Shown in pieces: positions 1-11,064 of a stretch of DNA of 64,000 nucleotides (position 1 is its first letter; the number at the start of each line of letters is the position of its first letter). The position numbers were made by a program, and so were the translations under genes. A model generated the notes under the pieces. That model ran no database searches, had not been told where the DNA came from, and saw only the letters and a list, made by a program, of their open reading frames with translations. This stretch comes from Hysterium pulicare CBS 123377 (Eukaryota > Ascomycota > Dothideomycetes > Hysteriales > Hysteriaceae): positions 154,938 through 218,937 of the forward strand of contig AJFK01000645.1 of assembly GCA_000467715.1 (NCBI GenBank). Reading direction: 5' to 3'.

Positions 1-204
1 TCCGGTATCGCGGGAGGGGAGCGATATCCCTGCCATCTGGTGTGGCTGTGCAAACCATCAACCCCACCAGCGGAGGCCTGATGCTTCAACTCAATCAGCG
101 AGTTTCAACAGCCTCGTCACACCAGCCATTTTGTGCAAGGCTCATTGGTGGGCACTTAACCTAAGGCAACGACTGAAGGCTTAAAGCACATAACTATATT
201 CATC

Positions 205-1654
205 ATGCCAATGTTGAAACTGCGCAAGAGATGGAGAAAGCAGGACATCTCGGCTCCGATTGGGACGCCCAGGCATGTCACGCATTCGTCAATCGATGAG
301 ATAAGCCAGCGGCTCTCCGTGAGTTCCTCGCCCTACAAGTATGAGACTTCATTGTCCAACAATATCGTAGGGCCTACCCACAGAGTGGGTAAACATACTA
401 AAGGAGAGTGGTGTAATCGATGAGAACCTCGCGCTTCTCAGGACTTCTCCGACACCAAGCAGTAGCCGCTATAGTTTCTCCAGCTTTGGTGCCATGGACA
501 TCAAAGAGTTCGCCTTGAAAACGATCCGTCGATATAACTCCGCTACATCATTTTCTTCCTCGGTAACATCAGCTGCCATTGTGGAGCACAAACGAAAAGA
601 TTCGCTTCAAGAAGAGTCACTGCCTGCTGACTATATAGCGAGAAGATGCGGTTGGACATCCCATCATCAAGAATACTCCGAGATCAACCAGAATCTTCTC
701 ATCGTCATGGGATCGCTAGGAAACGGATCCTTGGGCGTCGTTGAAGAAGTCAAAGTATCGGAACAATTACCAAGTTTCGTTCGGAAACGTGTGCAAATCC
801 CCTACTACAAGCGGAAACAGTACCTGGCAATTATGAAGCAAGAAGCGCAGGTCCTGGGTACACTATCACATTGCCATATCGTTAAGATTATTGGCAGTTA
901 CAGCGAATGCCCGCAGCCTGGACGCCAATTCTACTCCTTGCTGATGTCGCCGGTAGGTGACCGCGATCTCAAGACGTTTCTCGATATGGTCGGTGAGGAA
1001 TCCACTCAACAAATATCTGGAATAGCGGAAGATCATCGAAGTTGGCTTCGTAGCTGGTTCAGGTGTCTTTCGTCAGCCCTTGTCTACATGCATAGTAACG
1101 GAGTGCGACATCAAGATATCAAACCTCAGAATATCATCCACCGAGGCAGCGCCATTTACTTTACAGATTTCAGTTCAGCATCCCAATTCCAAATCGGACA
1201 CACTACCTCGACTGATAATCCGCCGCGCACATCGGCCATGTACGCTGCACCAGAGGTCATTAACAACGATGAGAGACTCAATCGCCACGGTCGCGGTACC
1301 GATGTCTTCGCGCTTGGAGCAGTATTCTCTGAAATGCTGGCTGTTTTACGAGGCTATTCACTGGATGTATTCCACCAGTACCTTCTTCGCATTGATGAAA
1401 ACCAAGCGGAGGCAAATTTTGGACCTGGCGCGCAAGTGGTCAGAAGCATGTTGCTATACGGAAGGAAGTTTGATCGTGTCAGAGAGTTCTTCCGGCAGGA
1501 TGTCTTCTTCGATACCTGCGTATTACCTATGCTCAACCCGGATCGTGAGAAACGGCCAGGGGCAGGAGCTGTTTTTGACTCCGTTCGCAAATTTGAGCCC
1601 ACGGAGTGTGCATGCGAGTCGGACTATCGGACGAATCGAGACCGTGGAGAGTAA
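205..1654 (+). CDS. CRIB (p21-Rho-binding) domain protein kinase-like protein, 2 exons
   Basis: Exons are 205-318 and 371-1654 (intron 319-370, gtgagt..tag, 52 nt), giving 465 aa. Splicing joins residues 14-30 (ISAPIGTPRHVTH core) to GLPTEWVNILKESG. This is the layout of a Cdc42/Rac-binding CRIB motif followed by the PAK-type inhibitory segment. The CRIB is imperfect: ISxP and HxxH are present, but the final Val-Gly is replaced by Ser-Ser. A kinase domain fills the rest: glycine loop GSLGNGSLGVV, an arm lysine in VRKRV, catalytic HQDIKPQN (near residue 284), DFS instead of DFG, and AAPE. DFS in place of DFG suggests altered or weak catalysis. Known PAKs are longer and have the classical DFG; this one is closer to the expanded fungal kinase families. 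Likely role: Rho-GTPase-responsive kinase or pseudokinase (inference). The first ATG of the joined frame was used. Confidence 0.8.
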
Positions 1655-1803
1655 TTAGTCAAAGTTCGTAAAAGTTTTGACAACGACCGAAAGCTTCATG
1701 CGTAGGTTAATCCGTAGGACACCACGGGTGTAAGGATTCAATCGCCTTGAGCGTGGTCATTTTCCAACCTTTGCAGAAAAAGAGTGTGTTAGTGGAAAAT
1801 CAC

Positions 1804-2259
1804 TCATAAGGCCAGCTTGAAAGGAGTAACTGACTTCTCAGCCTTCCAACTTAGCTGTGTAATGTAGTAGCGATGAGATTGGTAGACGCGAGCATCCCGT
1901 GTAAGCGCTATGATATATTTCACCAGCATGGTGTATATCGTTTTCGAGATCATGTCGGAGGATATGCTGCTATCAACATCCGCTTCGAGAGCTTGATAAC
2001 CTTTTCCCGTCCACCCAACGCAGTAACAACAATCTCTACTTTGCAGGCTTGCAGCATCTGCACCATCAACGAACCTCAGGCCAGCAGGATGAAGTTTCTC
2101 CTCTACAAACCCAGCAACACGTCGCGAATCGGGCATAATATCAGCATCATACACCCACATCGGCTCCCCGAAAGCTGACGATCCAGCTGCACGCAGCACA
2201 TCTCCATCACCCCAACTTACGAAAGCCAAGACAATCGAAGAGAAATCCCAGGATGGCAC
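1804..2259 (-). CDS. hypothetical protein or gene fragment (151 aa)
   Basis: An open frame of 151 codons with protein-like composition (for example GEPMWVYDADIMPDSRR and a closing YYITQLSW segment). No family is recognised. A possible donor (gtaagt) lies near 2222, and the frame may continue into upstream exons through an acceptor near 2265, so the annotated start is uncertain. It could be the 3' part of a decayed gene. The opposite strand also carries a shorter ORF over the same bases, which lowers confidence. Confidence 0.35.
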   Translation of the reverse strand: MPSWDFSSIVLAFVSWGDGDVLRAAGSSAFGEPMWVYDADIMPDSRRVAGFVEEKLHPAGLRFVDGADAASLQSRDCCYCVGWTGKGYQALEADVDSSISSDMISKTIYTMLVKYIIALTRDARVYQSHRYYITQLSWKAEKSVTPFKLAL

Positions 2260-2537
2260 TCTAATCTTATTCGCTTAATGACAAGATCCCTATCTTCCGC
2301 CCGCTCTCATACCGCCAGTTCCTGCCCAGTCTCCGCCGTGACGGTCTTGGCAAACGCGCAAGCAGCACGGCACACCAACCAACGGCACGACTTTGTTCAT
2401 ACTCTCTGCTTACAGGAGTACGCAATGCAGGTCCATTCTGCCTTCAATGCTGAGCAGGAACCCGCATGTTTGTTTTACATTTCTCTCTCGGAGTCCGGGA
2501 TACGAGAATGGCTGATGAAGATGCAATGCGCGCATTT

Positions 2538-2580
2538 GAGGTGGTTGGAGGTGGTTGGCTTGGAGGTGGTTGGCTTGGAG
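2538..2580. repeat. short tandem repeat, 15-bp unit
   Basis: Two exact copies of a G/T-rich 15-mer (ggaggtggttggctt, starting at 2547 and 2562) are flanked by partial copies on both sides. They lie between the doubtful ORF at 1804-2259 and the 3' end of the laccase gene. The remainder of 2260-3133 holds no supportable gene. Confidence 0.8.
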
Positions 2581-3133
2581 GGTTCCACTGGGGACTAGGG
2601 GTCGGGGGAACGCGGTCCAGCCACCGAGAGGGGAAAACGTGTATATAGATCTTTCATGTCCCTCATCTGCTCGAGATTTTTAAGATTCAGAAGTCGAAGC
2701 ATTCATCAAAGTCAACTAGTTTTTGTCCATCGTTATCTGAAGTACTATCAATAACCTTGATCGCGACTGCTCACTCGTCTGGAAACTTGAACGAAGATTT
2801 GTTTACTCTTCAATTTCGTCTCAAATGATACTTTCACTTCCCTCTTTCTTCCATTTCACTAGCTTATCAATGCGGCCGGGAAACGTCATTAGGTGAGTAA
2901 TCGTCGCATTCTCATCATTAACATTAACGATCGTATCTTCCTTTCTTTACCATTACCCAATTATGCCATCCTGGAAAACACCCAAAAGCCAGACCCCAAC
3001 CAGGAAGTAAAGGAACGCCCCTATCCGAAAGAACGCCTGTAGATGCACCACTTACTTCACCATTACCAGGCCAGAAAAACACCAGGAAATGACGAGAGAT
3101 CATGACGGACGATCATAAGGGTCCAGAGAGACT

Positions 3134-5142
3134 TTACAACAAACCAACAGGGAAACTCCTCTTCTTCAATCCCGAATCCCCCATGGAGAAATTCGCGATG
3201 CTATTTTCATAAGCGTCCCAAGACTTACATCCCTGCTTGAAGCCGCTGAGATCACCAATAGAGCTGAGAATCTCACTTTCCCTCTCCAAGAACTGGAGGC
3301 CCAAGCCAGCAGCGATGTGGAAGGGGATGTGGCAATGCATGAGCCACGCGCCCGGGTTATCCGACTCAAAGGCTAGCACGAGGTAGCCGTTTGCCGGTAG
3401 AGTTGCTGTGTCACGACGGATAGGGTTGTCGGTGGCAAGTGTGGTAATGTCGCCACTCCAGGTTGTGTTGGATTCTTGGGCAAGGACGTAGAAGTCGTGG
3501 CCGTGAAGATGGATGGGATGGGGAAGAGGTGGGTCGGTTGAGGCGGCTTGAATGACCCAGTATTGCCACTGTGAACGTATGTTAGATAAGAAGTCGCTGG
3601 CCTTAGCTATGTGTGGTTGAACTTACCTTGTTGGCGGTGCCGATGGTGTAGACATTATCGGTCTTGGGGAAGGAGTTGTTACCATCAATCACATATTGCA
3701 AGGTTGGCTTCTCCCAGTCGATCAAGATGGCGCTGGAGTTGATGAGCCATTGAACCAAATTGCCCGAGGCTGCGGTTTGACTGAAAGTAAGTTCCAGGTC
3801 ATTAGGAGTGTTCTGAGGAACAGTTGTCTTCACGTAGGGGACAACATCCGTCTCGTCATAACAGCCCGTTGGAAGCGTGATACCGGTAGAGTTCGGGTTG
3901 GCAGATGTAGCATTCTCATAGGAGAAGATGCCACGGATATTGGCGGCGTTGGTGTTCGGCCCGTCGCATTGACCGCCGCCGGTACCAACGCGGAGCCAGT
4001 AGTTGTCGACGGTTTGATTCGCATTGATGATGACATCATACCGTTGGCCTATTGCGTCTGCTGTTAGCGTGTCTCTCGGAGAATGGAAGCGAGATCTGCG
4101 CAGGGATATGAGGGGCAAGGGCGGTTCACGTTCACAGGACTCACCAACTGCGATGACGAGCGAATCTGTAGTATACGGCGTGATGGGGACAAAGTCGGCA
4201 GCCACAACGGTGAACGGGTGTTGGTCCAAAGAGACATGCAAGAAGTTGTTGATGCCGGTGTTGACCAATCGAACGAGATGCTTCTTCTTCGGCGTAAGAG
4301 TCGTTTTGAAATAGCTGCCTCCCGAGCCGTAAGTCATCGACCCATTCACCAGTACGTTGTCGGCAGTCGGTGGCCCTCCAGCATGGAGTGCTGCTGCATT
4401 CACCGTGAACATTGGCGTGTGGAACCAATCCGTCATCGTAATCGCACCGAGATCCAGGTCGTAGTTCTGAGTCGCTGGCCCTCGAATGATAATCGCCCCA
4501 ACGATGCCCTCTGCGTATTGGACTGAATAATGGCTGTGATACCAAGATGTGCCGTACTGAGTTGCCTTCCATGTGTATGTTTTAGTGACGCCTGGAGCAA
4601 TCGGGCATTCAGTAAGACCATTCGTGCCATCCATCTGGTTAGTGTTCAACTGTCGGATTCCATGCCAATGAATGCCGGTTCCGTTGTTTGTCAAGGAGTT
4701 CTTCACATTAAGCACCAAAGTGTCGCCCCAGTCGGCAAAGATAGTAGGCCCAGGGTACTGGCCATTGATGACCAACATTTCCCGTGACACACCATCCGGA
4801 GCCATTGTCACGTTGGTGATCTCCAAATCATACTGCCAAGACTTGTCAGAAAGCGGATCCAAGATTTAAATCCCAGGATTTATCACTTACTGTGACGGTT
4901 TTACCCGTGCTGGGCCATTTTTCATCCATATCGGTAGCGACACTGAAGCCACCAGTCCAACAACTCCTCGTCAATGGGCCATTGGTACAGGCAGAGTCTC
5001 GTCCCTCCTTGTAGTGAAAGTCTGAGTAGATACCATCTCTTTTCCAGGGTACGGATAGAGGCTCGGAAGGAAGGGCGGCGGACAACACCGTGGGGCAAAC
5101 CAAGGCAAGTAGGCTTGTTGTTTTAACGATTGAAGACAGCAT
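3134..5142 (-). CDS. secreted ascomycete laccase (multicopper oxidase), 4 exons
   Basis: Exons on the minus strand are 5142-4891, 4832-4145, 4048-3627 and 3568-3134, giving 598 aa. Introns are 58, 96 and 58 nt. It oxidises phenols with reduction of O2 to water, outside the cell. A signal peptide covers residues 1-22 (ending VLSA). All four copper motifs are present: HWHG (139-142), HSH (183-185), HPIHLHGH, and HCHIPFH (532-538). The axial T1 position, ten residues after the motif-4 cysteine, is leucine. The C-terminus has the ascomycete DSGL plug followed by a ten-residue tail starting KKR, which in studied ascomycete laccases is cleaved so that DSGL enters the trinuclear channel. There are many N-glycosylation sequons. 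The length is normal for the family. The 96-nt second intron keeps the frame open if retained. Confidence 0.96.
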
Positions 5143-8100
5143 TTTGTATTAATACTATAGTGAAAGGAAATCAAAAAGACTACACTTCCCCAAAACGAAT
5201 GCAAAGATAGAGCACGAGGGTATGAAAGCTAGAGAAAAAGATATGATAGCGGGACATGCAACAGATCTTTAATACTCCCGCAGGCAGGGCATTATGGGCC
5301 CTCGCCATGATTTTCTCAATGCGGCCCTGATGATCTTAGCTTCAGGCCCAGGACGGCTTGCGGGATTTCGCAACAGGCGATGCCATTCTGCGAGCCTAAA
5401 GGATAGCAGATCATAAACCGCACTGCCATGATCTCACGTATTGGGGCGCTCTTTCTCCGAAAGACGGGATAGGTGTGGGGTTGGGGGAGTAGTGAGGTTT
5501 GCTACTGGTCTGGGAGGATTAAGCATCAAGTGGAAAGCCTGATCGTGAACTGAAGAGGTTAGCGGGACAGAATTGGCGGTGTTGAGAGTTCGTGATATCA
5601 AGGCAGAAGTGGAAGCTCAGCTGCGGAAAATTAGAACAAACAAGGGCAGTAAGGCTGCAGATCGATGGAGGGCGGGACCCGGTCGTCAGAGTTGCACGAC
5701 TGCCATTCGTGCAACACGGTTGCAATTCGGGCCGGGTCTGACACGATGCAGTTTGGAGCGTTCTTGCAGCAAAGCTCTGCACCATTCTGGCAAGCAATGC
5801 GTCGTGGTGGTGTTGTCATGCAAGCAGAGCAGCGCACAGAAAGCTTGAGCACAAGCCACATCAAGCTATTCTGAGAGTGTCGCTAACCCTTTTCCAGCCT
5901 GCTGTGGCTTGCCGGCACACTAGCACACCCGTGAGGAGAGCCGTCCCCCAACGCCGAAATCTTCACCCTAAGATGCGGCAAAACTGCATCTGTCTGGCTG
6001 ACAGACGCGCTGACAGCCCGCTAAACCACTGCTGCACCGGAGTTTGTTCGCTAGACAAGAGTCCATCGAGGCCCAGGAGGAAGTGGCTGCTTTGTGTGAC
6101 GTGTGGATTGCTCCTGGATACCTACATGAAGGGTAGATCCTCTCAAAAAACTTTTGCTTCCATTACTCGGCAGTCGGCAGAGGCTTCGGAATGCAGAGAC
6201 CCCGGAAGCTTATGGCTCCGTATTGCACGCGCTTGCTCTGTTGGTGCCGGTATCCATCTCGGAACTGGCAACTCAGCAAGGAATTACACCTATGTCATCG
6301 CCTTGACATCGTATTCTGCTAGAGATGATGACCTGCACAGTCTGATGAACCTAAGCTGTCTCGAAGCTCCAAAGTTTTGCTCTCTCATGTCACTAACAAT
6401 AGTCTTAGGAAAATTCCGCTGCGGGGATTTCCCTAACACACGAGAGCGGAAAACTTGGCAAAAAGATGAGATTGGTTGGAGTTAGAGGGCGGAAACAGTA
6501 TGCTGAATGCGGGGTCTTTCGTGATTGGAGCGCTCCACGAAGAATAGACAGGTTTACAGCAGAGCTGCACCTCAGCAGCGCCACAATATATGCAGCGGGA
6601 TCCCCAACGGAGTTCAGCCATGGTTTCTAATAGGAATTACCGGCTCACAGAATGCGAGAGGAATACGGTGCCGCAAGCACCGCCCTGATACCACTACATT
6701 TTTGTATTTTTCTGACACATGCAGTATAGCAAGTCGTGTCAACCATTAGAAGTGGCCTTTGCGTGCCCTGGTTCTGGCACGAATGACAGGAACATGCCAC
6801 CTAGAAACAGGTACAAAGCCAACAATGGTAGCAACTTGGAAAAAGGAGAAGTTGGTCTATGATACTAAGCCAGCTCCAGATGCACTTCTACAATTGAGTT
6901 TTAGCCTAGTTACCGGTAGCAACAAGCTTGACAAATTCTCGATATAAAGTCCATGCAGAAATGAAGGACTTCTTTAAAAGCGGATTTGTGATAGTGTATA
7001 TATACCATGTCATGATAGATCTGTGTTCCGGGCTAGCGGGTTCGAGATCTCAACTTCCACCACGTGTGGACTCCGATAGTCTGTATTGCACAACATGGTT
7101 ACGAGGAACACAAACCATGTGGGGATGCATTCACAGAATGACTGCAGCAATTCCGCCTCCTGTTACACCAGTTTATTCCAAACTGTCGTGCTTTCGGGGA
7201 CTTTTTCTCGGTTCGTCGAGCCTCGTATTAGGGGGCATATAAACACCCTGGCTTTGCCCTCATCAACAGCGTAACGATGAAGTAGACCACGAATAGAGAC
7301 AAACGATGCCATGGCCCTCGCCGTGTGGAAGGAGCATTTTGGATGATACCTAAAATGGTCAGGCTCAACTTCGTAAGAATATAGTCAGTAGAATGAACCG
7401 TCAAGGGTATCCTAGCATCAGGCAACATAACTTCCAACGCCATACAGCAGTTGACAGCCACACCGTATCACACAGAGAGTAGATAAATCCGAACACGCGG
7501 GATGAGCGGTTCATGGTCTGCACCATCGATTCGTCCCAAGTTGCATAGAACCAAACGTCTTAGACTTGTCGTTCCTGCAGATACGAATATGTCATCAGAT
7601 GAGATTTGAATCACATGGATGATGATGGACTATAGAAAGCTTGTTTGCTAGATTGCATGCTTACCAATGTACGAATGTTAACTTTTCTACCACGCTGCTT
7701 TCGAATACCAGCGACGTGACAGGATATTACGCCACCAGTTACGGGTCTATCATTCGAGCATCGAGTCCAGGTGACTCGAACCTTGAACCCAATGCTCGTC
7801 TTCCCAATGAATATTGAGGTCAACTTCCAAGAAGTCATGACCTAAACCTCATTGGACATGCGTGCCCAAAATTCCGAAGAGGAAAGGGTGGCACCGTTTG
7901 TCGCCGAACCCATACCTGCCGCAAAAAGTCTTCCTCGTTGAAGTTGCCAATGGTTCTGGCTTTTCACAGAAGATCCCTGAATACCTCCGAGGAATCGGAA
8001 CAAGTAAGATGATCAACAGCTCCAAGGACTCTAAACCTTGCGTCCATACTTCGACATTGTCGCAGAGTGGATGGCTATTGAAGTGACGGATAATAAGTCA

Positions 8101-8848
8101 TCCTGAAGTGCCATGTGTCTTCCATATATGGAGAGAAAGCACCGTGCTTTATTGTCTCCAAATATATGGATACCTTCGACTTACCATTTGCTCAGAAGTG
8201 GTCCTACTTCCAAGGGCAATACTAGTGGAATAAAAGCCGAGATTTTCGCTATTATTAAGTTAAGTACAAAAATCGGGGTTAGTTATGCTGTAAATGAAGC
8301 ATAGCCTTCGCACGAGCTGCTGTGAATGTTCGAGGTTCGTCGTTAATTGATGAAGAGCTTGAGCTGGCAGGCGGAAAGTGAGGTCGAACACGCTAAAGTT
8401 CCGAGCTAGCTTGATAGACCGTAGTTCGGACTTTGATTAGTCATGAAATGAGCTATTCGAGAGTGACCTCGTTCCCGTCACCCCTCAGCGTTCGCTTTTG
8501 TTTCAGGCGTCACACTCACCTTCAATTACTTAATGCTCATCGTGCAATAATTACTTAGGTATCCCACAATCAAGTTTTCGGAACGACCCTTTTCATTACT
8601 AAGATCTAGCCTTTTTCTCGTTTTGTGAATTGACCAGTTCTGCCTGTTCCTGAACATTGTCTTTGTTCACAAATCGAAAAATCCTGGTGATTGTCGTGTT
8701 GTGCGTGTCTTCACAATGCGAGAAATTGGATTTCTTGCTAATAGAATATCTATATACTCCCCTTCCTTCGAAACACGTTGTCATGTCAGTCCATCTTCCG
8801 AGAGTGACGGGTGAACGACTACATTAACGAGAGCAACACCTCAGGAAA
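5143..8848. other. gene-poor 3.7-kb stretch
   Basis: Upstream of the laccase and upstream of the next kinase. Open frames up to 202 codons (5877-6485 +) show no recognisable domain, are rich in Cys/Arg/Ser, and have competing frames on the other strand. A TATA-like tattaaag on the minus strand near 5270 could serve the laccase promoter. A short perfect inverted repeat lies at 5691-5715. I see no transposase, tRNA or rRNA. Confidence 0.5.
5691..5715. repeat. perfect 9-bp inverted repeat (hairpin), 7-nt loop
   Basis: The arms gttgcacga (5691-5699) and tcgtgcaac (5707-5715) are exact complements. The sequence lies in gene-poor DNA about 550 bp upstream of the laccase start. It may be chance or a binding site for a dimeric regulator; nothing in the sequence decides between these. 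Confidence 0.6.
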
Positions 8849-8978
8849 ATGCAGTCCCTGGCGGATCAATTCGACCAAATCCATCTTACGCCCCCGAAAC
8901 TTAACGACAGCAAGACCTCAGGAAAAATGCAGTCCCTAGCGGACCAATTCGACCAAATCCATCTTACGTCCTCGAAAC
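8824..8978 (+). repeat. tandem duplication spanning a start codon
   Basis: Copy 1 is 8824-8900 (77 bp) and copy 2 is 8901-8978 (78 bp). They differ at about six positions plus one extra A in copy 2, just before the ATG. Each copy carries a leader segment, an ATG and the first 17 or so codons of the kinase gene, so the protein starts with two near-identical MQSLADQFDQIHLT blocks. The extra A sets the second ATG 78 nt after the first, in frame. Confidence 0.9.
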
Positions 8979-10309
8979 CCCAATCCCAAATTCTAAAATC
9001 AACTAGAGTTAGGCAAACCAAAGCGCCCTTGTCGTCGTCGCTAAAACCTCAAAGCTTTTGTGACCCAACATCTCATTCGAACCACCGATGCAGTCTCTGC
9101 AGTGAGGGGCGGTCTACAAAGTACCCCAACTACTTCTGTAAGGTTAAGGACCTCGGGCGCGGTGGTGAAGGCGCTGTGTCGCTTTTTAAAAGCAACCGCA
9201 CAGGTGAGCTTATCGTGGTAAAGACCGTACGCAAGGAAAAAAACTCATATTTGCCGCGTGAGGCAAATATTTTGCAGGATATTCCCGCCCATGAACGGAT
9301 CATATCATATCTCGGCACAGCACCGACCGACAACATTCGACAACACTACGAGATGACATTTGAGTATTGCAAATTTGGCGACCTTTATCAGTTTCGTAGA
9401 AACATGACCGGTAAGTGTCCAGAGCTTTTCATCTGGCATATATTCAAGCAGCTCAGTCAAGCTCTCGCGTTTTTACATGACGGCATTGGGTCGCAGATCG
9501 AGTTTCACCAGTCTCAAACCCGCTGGAGGGCCATTGTTCACCAAGATTTGAAACCTGATAACGTACTTCTTGTTCCGTCAACTGGGCGATTTCCCAACGC
9601 AAAAATTGCGGACTTTGGGTTCGCCAGGGTCTTTGATTGGCAAAATCCGGGCAATCAGTGGGGTGCTTCGTGGGACTGGCAGCCGCCAGAGAGGCCAGTT
9701 GCGACGCCGGCTGGTGATGTTTGGGCAGTCGGTGCTATCATTCATTTTCTTGCTCATGGCGAGCCGCCAGTTGGTTTTTATGACCTTGGTCCAAAGGATG
9801 CTTGGGTCCGCAAGAACGCGTTGCCAAATCTGCCTGGGATGAGCGAGAAAGAGTACGGCGAGTGGCGATACTATAGCGCAGCTTGCCATCGAGTTCCAAT
9901 CCCAGTAGACGCTACATCGCGCACGTTAAGACGTGGAACATATAGCAAACTGCTGAACTTCTGGATGATGCGAGCCTTGGACATGCAACAACACCTTCGT
10001 ATTACAGCGAGTCAACTGGTTCATTTCATTCCTGTGATCGAGGAGATGGTGAGCAGATTAATCAAGACTCGGCGTCTGCTGGTGCTCAATGAGGTCCCTA
10101 GTGGTAGAGATGACTATGGGAACGTCAGGCGCTTGACAGGCTCTCAAGCCGTACGTATTTTTTACAACACGGTGGTTGAGTGTGTGGAGCCTGAAGAGCT
10201 TGAAGATTCTAGTGATCTCGTGGATGGACTTCGTGGGCTCTATGCCGTTATGATTGAAGATGACCGGATGAAAACGCTGCGCTGTTTTCCAAAGGAGGTT
10301 TGTGAATAA
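8849..10309 (+). CDS. protein kinase, intronless, with duplicated N-terminus
   Basis: A single exon of 486 aa. Residues 1-17 and 27-43 are near-identical copies caused by the tandem duplication; translation could start at either ATG (8849 or 8927). A small CxxC region follows near residues 70-85. The kinase domain starts near residue 97: glycine loop GRGGEGAV, lysine in VVKTV, catalytic HQDLKPDN near 231, IADFGFARV near 254, and DVWAVGAI. Key catalytic residues are intact, with Gln replacing Arg in the HRD motif. This looks like an active Ser/Thr kinase of an expanded fungal family; the substrate is unknown. It is not close to the CRIB kinase at the left end in its N-terminus. Confidence 0.88.
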   Translation: MQSLADQFDQIHLTPPKLNDSKTSGKMQSLADQFDQIHLTSSKPQSQILKSTRVRQTKAPLSSSLKPQSFCDPTSHSNHRCSLCSEGRSTKYPNYFCKVKDLGRGGEGAVSLFKSNRTGELIVVKTVRKEKNSYLPREANILQDIPAHERIISYLGTAPTDNIRQHYEMTFEYCKFGDLYQFRRNMTGKCPELFIWHIFKQLSQALAFLHDGIGSQIEFHQSQTRWRAIVHQDLKPDNVLLVPSTGRFPNAKIADFGFARVFDWQNPGNQWGASWDWQPPERPVATPAGDVWAVGAIIHFLAHGEPPVGFYDLGPKDAWVRKNALPNLPGMSEKEYGEWRYYSAACHRVPIPVDATSRTLRRGTYSKLLNFWMMRALDMQQHLRITASQLVHFIPVIEEMVSRLIKTRRLLVLNEVPSGRDDYGNVRRLTGSQAVRIFYNTVVECVEPEELEDSSDLVDGLRGLYAVMIEDDRMKTLRCFPKEVCE

Positions 10310-11064
10310 GACATCCAAACAAGTCTTATATTTTCTAGAAATTTGTCTTAGTCATTTTTTTATAGTAGAACTATTCTTGAATAGTGCTCTCATTTCAGAG
10401 TAGTCGCACATTTGTAGGTGCCAAATATAGTCCATACATCGATCTTTATAACTCATGACCCTTGACGCCGGTGATGTTTCTCTTCGATCATTGTAGCAAG
10501 TTCCTTACAGTTCATCTTCAAATGTCTACTTTCGTCTGACTGGCGCTCGACCAAGATGCTCGTATAGGAGGTGGATGGTCAGGACCTTGTGCGCGGACAA
10601 TGTCGTCACCGCCATTCACCGCAATATAGTGAAAGTTTCTGAATAAGAGGCATGTGATTATGGAGCCCCTCCCACAATGCGCACAATACCTTCCTATTGT
10701 CTTCAATATTCGGTGCATTCACTCACCAGCATCGCACATAAGAGGCTGTCTTTCTCTCTTGTCGTCAACTCTTCCAATCCATTCCACTTTGCGTACAACC
10801 ACGACGACAATCTTTTTGTTCTCAAGCAACACACTTCGTCTGATACCCAGTAAACTGTCGTGCTCAGGCTCGTTCCAGAAATCATTCGACCGTTATTTCC
10901 GATAGCCTTTTCTCACTCCGTACCTCACAACTTGTACGTTGTTACCCGCTACTTCTCGCTCGTCTCAAGAACATCGATTCGCATCAAAAAGAAGTCGTAG
11001 ATCGATTTCGCACTCTACAAGAATCTTCCAAGCCATTCAAAAACTCTTCAAACCGCAACAAACC
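10310..11064. other. intergenic region
   Basis: The 3' end of the kinase gene, then the leader of the BTB-like gene. The stretch just before 11065 is pyrimidine-rich and open in the gene's frame from 10939, but it lacks the composition of the following protein. I see no other feature. Confidence 0.4.

Noticed and set aside
5877-6485. 202-codon ORF in the gene-poor tract
   Set aside because: No recognisable domain, unusual Cys/Arg/Ser-rich composition and no supporting splice or start context; length alone is not enough.
7030-7060. B-box-like gggttcgag suggesting a tRNA
   Set aside because: No matching A-box, anticodon stem or acceptor pairing around it; the minus-strand candidate near 7775 fails for the same reason.
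10939-11064. N-terminal extension of the BTB-like protein
   Set aside because: The 42 extra residues look like translated leader and the ATG at 11065 has the better context and begins the Lys/Pro repeats.
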